Part shown: positions 59,501 to 64,000 of the stretch, one piece after another | How the letters are laid out: the number at the start of each line of letters is the position of its first letter | Position numbering within the stretch: position 1 is the stretch's first letter | NCBI GenBank assembly: GCA_037447655.1 | Contig: JBBHKE010002473.1 | Coordinates: forward strand, 62,001 to 126,000 | Length of the DNA stretch: 64,000 bases | Direction: 5' to 3' | DNA from: Zygnema cylindricum | Taxonomy: Eukaryota > Streptophyta > Zygnematophyceae > Zygnematales > Zygnemataceae | Program-made: the position numbers and the translations under genes | Notes under the pieces: model-generated | The model's input: only the letters and a program-made list of their open reading frames with translations | What the model was told of the DNA's origin: nothing | The model's database searches: none

Positions 59501-61716
59501 AAACTCGAATACTCGTTACACGTTCTTACAAAACAAGTAGAAGAGAAGCCTAAGCGATGGTAGATGCCACAAGGGACATTCAATTTCTTAACTTCGTTGT
59601 TCATGGTGACTTGACAACATTGTGGACACTAAAATTTCAGTGTTTTATTTCTCGATTCGATGGTGCTCAAAATTGGAATTGAGAGCTCTGGGTGAATTTT
59701 AACAGAAATGAGGTTAGATGCGTCATCGTTATCCTCGTGAAAGTTGGTTGTTCACTAAAAGATAAGAGAAAAATATGGGACGAATACAAGAATGTGGGAC
59801 GAGTGCATATTTCGACGATCAATGTGTCCACTATCTATTCCTATTTGCGTGATAAATCAACTTTTATACTTGCACAGGTTTCCATTTGGAGACCGCCAAT
59901 CAGAAGTTAAGAATTTCACCTTCCATAGCATTCGTTGGATTAAAAAAAAAACAAGTGTGCACGGAGAAAATTGATTTTAAAAGCCAGAAATAACTTATAG
60001 CTTTTCGAGGCGTGGTGAGCAACATGGGATCTTTTCTGTTTGATGTTTGACAATTGATAAGCGAAATTTCAAAATTGAGTTTGCAATTAAATGTTTGACT
60101 ATATTTTCAATAGATAGGCCAAACAATCTACTTTCCAAAACAGCGGTCAATGCTCAAGTCCTTATGTCTTACCGAGTGAGAAAATGGTCCACCTACAAGC
60201 CACTCCAGGGCTCAAAATGGCAAAAAAATATTCCTTGTTAATTGTGCAAAAAAAGAGAGTTTTAAACAACATATTTACTATGAAAATTGAAGGTTCAACC
60301 GCCATCCCATATTCACGCCTTTTTTATGCTTTTAACTCCATTTATATAAACCCCCTAATGTCATCATAGCACACCACACCAGTAAAATCATGCTCTGAAA
60401 AATTTACCTTCAACAATTGTCAGGCTGAAATTTTCTTGTCCAGCAACCACATACACGGTTTCCAAATACACAGACTCTTTAATGGCATCCTTCATTTCCT
60501 TCTTTGTTCTTTTTTTATTTCTTTAATCGAAAATAAAAATCGACCAGCATCAACATCACAGTGGACGGTGTCCAAATGTAGAATGATCCACTTTGAAATG
60601 TCGTTATCGCAAGATCATCAAGATTGTGATCTACCGGGAGCCAATCAAGGCCCAAGGGATAGGAGAGAGTGTCCAGAGGAAGTACAATAGTGCTATTGAA
60701 CTTAATAATGAACCTTAATAATGAAAGAAAACAAATATTATTGATACTAAATAATAATCCGAACTGGTTTTTATTTTACATTTACTGTGGTTCTTACTGG
60801 CAGTTACCTCACAAGGAGAAGTTGGTTTGAAAAAAAGAGAAACTAAAAAAAGATTTGATCAGTTCTTGAACCAATCCCGCCTTGTCATCCACTAATGTCG
60901 CAACATGCTAAGCGTTGTTGTTTTTTTATTTTTTGTCTTCTCTTTTTTTTATACTGGACACAAGACCGACAAGAATTACTGTAAACATAACAAGAGAGAG
61001 TTTCTCCACATCCAATATTGACATACAATGATTGATCTTGACGTCAGTTTCTAATTTTGACACGTGTCACATGATGCTGAAAATCAAGAAACAACATTCA
61101 TAGACGATTTCCGCAGTCCACTTCTCAGCTTTGCGATTTACTTTTTAAAATTTTGAGGCTTAATGCCCGACACTTCTAATATTTAACAGCAAATGCTGAA
61201 TCGAATCATTATCATCTATTCCACTGCAAAAATTGTTTCATAACTTGTTTCGAAAATTGTTTCATAAACTGTTTCATAAATTACATCATAACTTGTTCTA
61301 AAATGTCTTTCAAAACTGGTTTTAAAACTGGTTTAAAAATGGTTTCCGACACCTACCTGCGCATTGATTCCTCGGCTTCGCAAAGCTATGGCGGTCGCCA
61401 GTCCTCCCAAACCTCCTCCGACTATGGCCACCGACTCCAGCCTTTCTTTCCGCGCGCCATTCTCCTCGCCGGAAGCTCTGACACGAAAGTACGACTTTCG
61501 GAAGGGCCCGACTGCGTTCGTACGGAATGAAAAAGTTGTACTTTCGGCACCTGCCGCGGTCTTAACCTGTAATCCGTACAGCTGCTTGGCGTGGATCGCA
61601 GAAAAAGATTGCGTCGTTTTAGGACGACAACTAGTGCTCTTGACGCCGCAAGGAGACTGAGTCGACGCAGAGAGGAATCCGATGGAAGGGAGGCGGAGGA
61701 GAAGGGAAGCCGCCAT
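50599..61716 (-). CDS. FAD-dependent monooxygenase (zeaxanthin epoxidase/urate hydroxylase superfamily), nine exons, plastid-type
   Basis: Exons on the minus strand in transcript order: 61716-61357, 59443-59336, 59124-58915, 57953-57897, 56589-56455, 55775-55563, 55035-54945, 51617-51515, 50773-50599, giving 1452 bases (483 residues plus stop). All introns are GT-AG and all junctions keep frame. Residues 1-100 are Ser/Arg/Ala-rich, like a chloroplast transit peptide. The flavin-binding Rossmann motif V-A-I-V-G-G-G-L-G-G-L follows in exon 1. Exon 5 has I-G-A-D-G-I-R-S-K-V-R (DG motif). The exon 7-8 junction forms L-L-G-D-A-A-H-A-L with G-Q-G-A-N (second FAD motif). No FHA domain follows, unlike plant zeaxanthin epoxidase, so epoxidase activity should not be assumed; the substrate is unknown. 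An alternative in-frame ATG lies at 61761. Introns are large and repeat-rich; intron 7 (3.3 kb) holds X-family repeats. Exon sequence shows no lesions, so the gene is probably functional. Confidence 0.9.
52430..52560 (-). repeat. Intron copy of the exon-7 acceptor region
   Basis: This segment aligns with 55030-55150, the end of intron 6 up to the exon 7 acceptor (shared aaaatcccatttatttcccc, tttactaaaacgccaaa and aatggtgcc-like blocks). The AG and the exon itself are missing, so it looks like a partial internal duplication left in intron 7. Confidence 0.7.
52885..53070 (-). repeat. Family X end, inverted copy in intron 7
   Basis: On the minus strand it starts ttaaggctgtgacaattgta and continues through tacgtctacaatg, matching the left end of X copy 1 at 24015. 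The direct tandem tttcaaaaaatacgg motif occurs twice inside it. Confidence 0.7.
53085..53955. mobile_element. TIR element in intron 7, containing a family X copy
   Basis: The sequence near 53086-53120 (agggtacgaccccatgtag, then ttgtaacttagcgaac) is the near-exact inverse of 53915-53953. This bounds an 870-bp unit. Its interior from 53195 aligns with family X copy 1 (24015-24640). There is no coding capacity. Confidence 0.65.
55268..55495. repeat. (GA)n-rich tract in intron 6
   Basis: About 230 bases of gagaga/gggaga on the plus strand lie between exons 7 and 6 of the flavoprotein gene. In the transcript this is a long polypyrimidine tract. The Arg/Glu-rich reading frames across it are compositional. 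Confidence 0.92.
56195..56292. repeat. (GGGAGA)n tract in intron 5
   Basis: About 100 bases of ggagaggg units, again pyrimidine-rich in the direction of transcription. Confidence 0.92.
57880..58265. repeat. Diverged tandem repeats around exon 4 of the flavoprotein gene
   Basis: The exon 4 segment (tttgtcttcttcctgcaatcac) has a diverged echo at about 58030-58055 (tttgtcttcagaaaatcac). A separate pair, ccgcattggaaaaattacaaaccagac and ttggttggaaaaaattaccactgg with tttttatctg(t/c)ac, lies about 140 bases apart at 58072-58250. The exon may have been duplicated and lost again. Confidence 0.55.
59444..61356. other. Intron 1 of the flavoprotein gene
   Basis: 1.9 kb without another gene. Short direct repeats of ttgtttcataaac-type sequence lie at 61225-61340, next to the exon 1 donor. 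Confidence 0.7.
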
Positions 61717-61865
61717 GCTGCGACCAAAACGATTGATTGTTGAAACTAACAGGAAGGACAATAGTGAAGCTGGGAGATGCGGTCTCCCGAAGCGTCGGCT
61801 CGAGCGTCTTTTCTTTGCAAAGATGGTATTGCCAAGAGCTGCACGACTTTGAACTTTGACCGCAA

Positions 61866-62163
61866 CCGTACTTTACGGTACAGGGTTGTACCGTACCGTA
61901 CTGTATCGAATTCAAAGCCACGCGGCTAACCGTCTACCGTACTCGGCCCATGTAACCGGTGCTGTACTTCGTATGAAGTACTTGGACTTATTCACACTAG
62001 AAATGGATGATGAACCGTACTTTACGGTACAGGGTTGTACCGTACCGTACTGTATCGAATTCAAAGCCACGCGGCTAACCGTCTACCGTACTCGGCCCAT
62101 GTAACCGGTGCTGTACTTCGTATGAAGTACTTGGACTTATTCACACTAGAAATGGATGATGAA
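61866..62163. repeat. 149-bp perfect tandem duplication upstream of the flavoprotein gene
   Basis: The units 61866-62014 and 62015-62163 appear identical. Each holds the near-palindromic cluster ccgtactttacggtac and gtaccgtaccgtac. It lies about 150 bases upstream of the ATG at 61716, in the probable promoter. Confidence 0.95.
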
Positions 62164-63110
62164 TGAGATGCCAGGGGTTCGAAAAATGAAAAAGACAAAA
62201 TGAGTACATAAGACGACAAACATGGAGTACATTCGAAGTATCAAGATGACGCTCATTGTATTGTTGGTAACTGCAATACATTCGTACGGCAAAATATTTT
62301 TTCGTTGAGGACTTAATTTTGGAAAAAAAACGACAAAAAAACCCGATACTTCAATACATGGGCACATACATTAAGGCTCAAATCTGCTTGACTGTCACAC
62401 GCTATATCACGATTGACCATATCCAGTCTAAAAGTCAACGTTAGAACCGAAGCAATTTGGGGCCCAAGAACGAGCCTCTCAATTCAACGTGTTGACACTC
62501 AAACCGCGAATCCTCGACTTTATCTGCCGACGCGGCCCCTTCAAATATTATCCTGTTGGTTTTTGGCGATCTTGAAGGATATCGACAAGGACGATTTTAT
62601 ACGATTCCGACCACATCATGGAGTCGTCACGGCTTGTACGGAATTATGTTACGAAAATTACGGACAGCCGCTAGACTAGATTTCATTTCCCTGCACTTAG
62701 ATTAGTGTGTGATGTGTGTTTAGCGGTGGAAAACATTTCAGGTGGCACTACATCATTGGACCACATTGAAGCATGCCATTATTGCAGATCATTCCCATAG
62801 ACTATAAAGGCAATGCATGGTAGACTCAAAGCCACCACTCTTAGTATTTTCATATCCAAGCAAATAGACATTTAGCAAAGGAAACAAATCAGCTCAATAG
62901 AAATTAGATTGTTTCACAATTATAATTTACTATTCGGGTTCACATTGGCTTTTGCCTCGTGGGCCCTTGACTATAAAGTGATTACGAAGCTGATTTGAGA
63001 CTACCTTTCTACCTTCTACTTTGCAGTTTCTTTTGTCCTTTCTTTCTTCTTCCTACCCTTCAGTTTTGTGTAATCTATCCTCTGTGACTTACTCTGCTTG
63101 GTCCTACATA
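62164..63110. other. Intergenic and probable 5' LTR/leader of copia D
   Basis: No host gene is seen. The sequence just upstream of the copia D gag, up to about 63110, is pyrimidine-rich like an LTR/leader. Its left boundary cannot be set from one copy. Confidence 0.4.
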
Positions 63111-63168
63111 ATCATCTGTGCCTAGTCCACTGGTCCGTGGCTGCGGGAATCCTTTCCCGATCGCTCGG

Positions 63169-63852
63169 ATGGCGGATCCCGGTTTTCAGGTTATGGGCCC
63201 ACATGGCCATCTAGATAAGTTCGAAGGACAAAACTACCAACTGTGGCGGTGTTGGGCTGAGGCAGCCTTAGAGGAGAGAAACTGTTTAGGGATCATGCTC
63301 GGCAACGACAAGAGGCCTGCACCTGCAAATCCAAATTCAGTGAAAGACGATGAGAAAAAGAAAATGGATGAGTGGGACATCAAAGAAGTCAGAGCGAGGA
63401 ATCTTCTAATTCGAGGCCTTGCTGATAATCAACTGCGAAATGTCCTCCGATTCAAGACTTCGGCAGAGATGTGGGCTTCCCTCGAAACGACCCACAAGTT
63501 GTCTGGCATGACTGCACGCATCAAGCTAGGCAAGACTCTCATGACAACATTCTACCAAGAAGGGACGTCCATGGAGGCTTACACCTCCATGTACTCCAAC
63601 CTGCTAGCCGAGGCAGATGCAGTCGGATTCACACTACCGTTGGATACGAAAATCACAATGCTTTTACTTTCTTTACCGGTGGAATACAAGCCGATTCTCA
63701 CCTGGCTCGAACAAAAAGCCGTCACAACCTGGAATTGGAATGAAACCGTTGAGTTACTGTTGAAGGATGAGTTCAACACCATCGTCATGTCTCACCGTGA
63801 GTCAAAGCTCGAGGGAACTGCGTTGGCATCCGCAAGTGCAAAAGATAAGTGA
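63169..63852 (+). CDS. Copia D gag polyprotein (retrotransposon, window-truncated)
   Basis: From ATG 63169 the frame is open for 227 residues: M-A-D-P, then M-G-P-H, F-E-G-Q-N-Y-Q-L-W-R (the UBN2/gag-type N-terminus), L-x-x-T-H-K-L near residue 110 and L-P-x-E-Y-K-P. These are hallmarks of the copia capsid domain. It stops at a TGA (63850-63852). The nucleocapsid zinc knuckle C-F-Y-C-E-K-L-D-H-F-I-A-E-C follows at about 63894-63935 in another frame. One base change in length near 63848 would account for the shift. In the element, gag forms the virus-like particle that packages RNA. It is the best preserved gag in the window, and its start resembles copia A gag only at M-G-P. Confidence 0.82.
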   Translation: MADPGFQVMGPHGHLDKFEGQNYQLWRCWAEAALEERNCLGIMLGNDKRPAPANPNSVKDDEKKKMDEWDIKEVRARNLLIRGLADNQLRNVLRFKTSAEMWASLETTHKLSGMTARIKLGKTLMTTFYQEGTSMEAYTSMYSNLLAEADAVGFTLPLDTKITMLLLSLPVEYKPILTWLEQKAVTTWNWNETVELLLKDEFNTIVMSHRESKLEGTALASASAKDK

Positions 63853-64000
63853 GAAACATCGACGAGAAGGCAATATTAAGCGTGACAAGAAATGCTTCTA
63901 CTGCGAGAAGCTCGATCACTTCATTGCAGAGTGCAGAAAATACGCTTCAGACAAAGAGCTTGGTAAGGTAGACGAGACCAAATTGAAGAGGGGGAAAGGA
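63848..64000 (+). pseudogene. Copia D nucleocapsid zinc knuckle, frame-shifted, runs off the window
   Basis: Read one frame away from gag, it gives K-R-D-K-K then C-x2-C-x4-H-x4-C with all metal ligands intact, followed by a basic tail to the window edge. It could be an old frameshift or a sequencing error. Confidence 0.75.

Noticed and set aside
1-64000. CRISPR array, bacterial operons or rRNA genes
   Set aside because: No regularly spaced identical repeats with unique spacers, no polycistronic gene order and no rRNA-like sequence were seen; the window is eukaryotic.

Overview
The window is eukaryotic nuclear DNA, most likely from a streptophyte (bryophyte, lycophyte, fern or charophyte alga). 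The evidence is: genes with GT-AG introns, several Ty1/copia relics, a Helitron relic, TTTAGGG-type telo-box repeats, a plastid-type flavoprotein gene with a transit-peptide-like N-terminus, and a plant-style KNL2/M18BP1 centromere gene. The species cannot be decided from the sequence. One 10-base N gap (23237-23246) shows it is an assembly.

Three host genes look intact. (1) 368-3685 (+) is a single-exon gene for a 1105-residue, mostly disordered protein. It has four dispersed copies of a conserved R-x-Q-T-[IV]-S-E motif and a Tyr/Gly/Asn-rich tail; I do not recognise the family. (2) 32125-42427 (+) is an eight-exon gene whose predicted protein (about 1820 residues) carries a CENP-C-like motif followed by a C-terminal SANT/Myb domain. 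That combination is typical of the CENP-A deposition factor M18BP1/KNL2. (3) 61716-50599 (-) is a nine-exon gene for a 483-residue FAD-dependent monooxygenase of the zeaxanthin epoxidase/urate hydroxylase superfamily. All its splice junctions keep the reading frame.

The rest is mobile or repetitive. 4.6-8.4 kb holds short tandem duplications and a decayed minus-strand gene with a coiled coil, a 37-residue repeat and a possible GCR1_C/Crypton-like tail. 8.7-12.2 kb is a 3.5 kb polypyrimidine block with about ten 150-175 bp satellite units, most carrying a GC-rich hairpin. 12.4-24 kb is a cluster of broken copia elements in both orientations, with LTR copies, a GC-rich tandem array and a MITE-like element. 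24-31.7 kb holds two repeat families (called X and Y here). Family Y forms a 4.5 kb structure with long terminal inverted repeats around a reverse-transcriptase relic. 43-50 kb holds diverged repeats, another Y end and a Helitron relic in two opposed pieces with a duplicated HUH motif. 62.7-64 kb is the 5' part of another copia element that runs off the window.

The three host genes share no obvious pathway. They are single-copy islands in a transposon-rich landscape, and X-family copies have also entered intron 7 of the flavoprotein gene.
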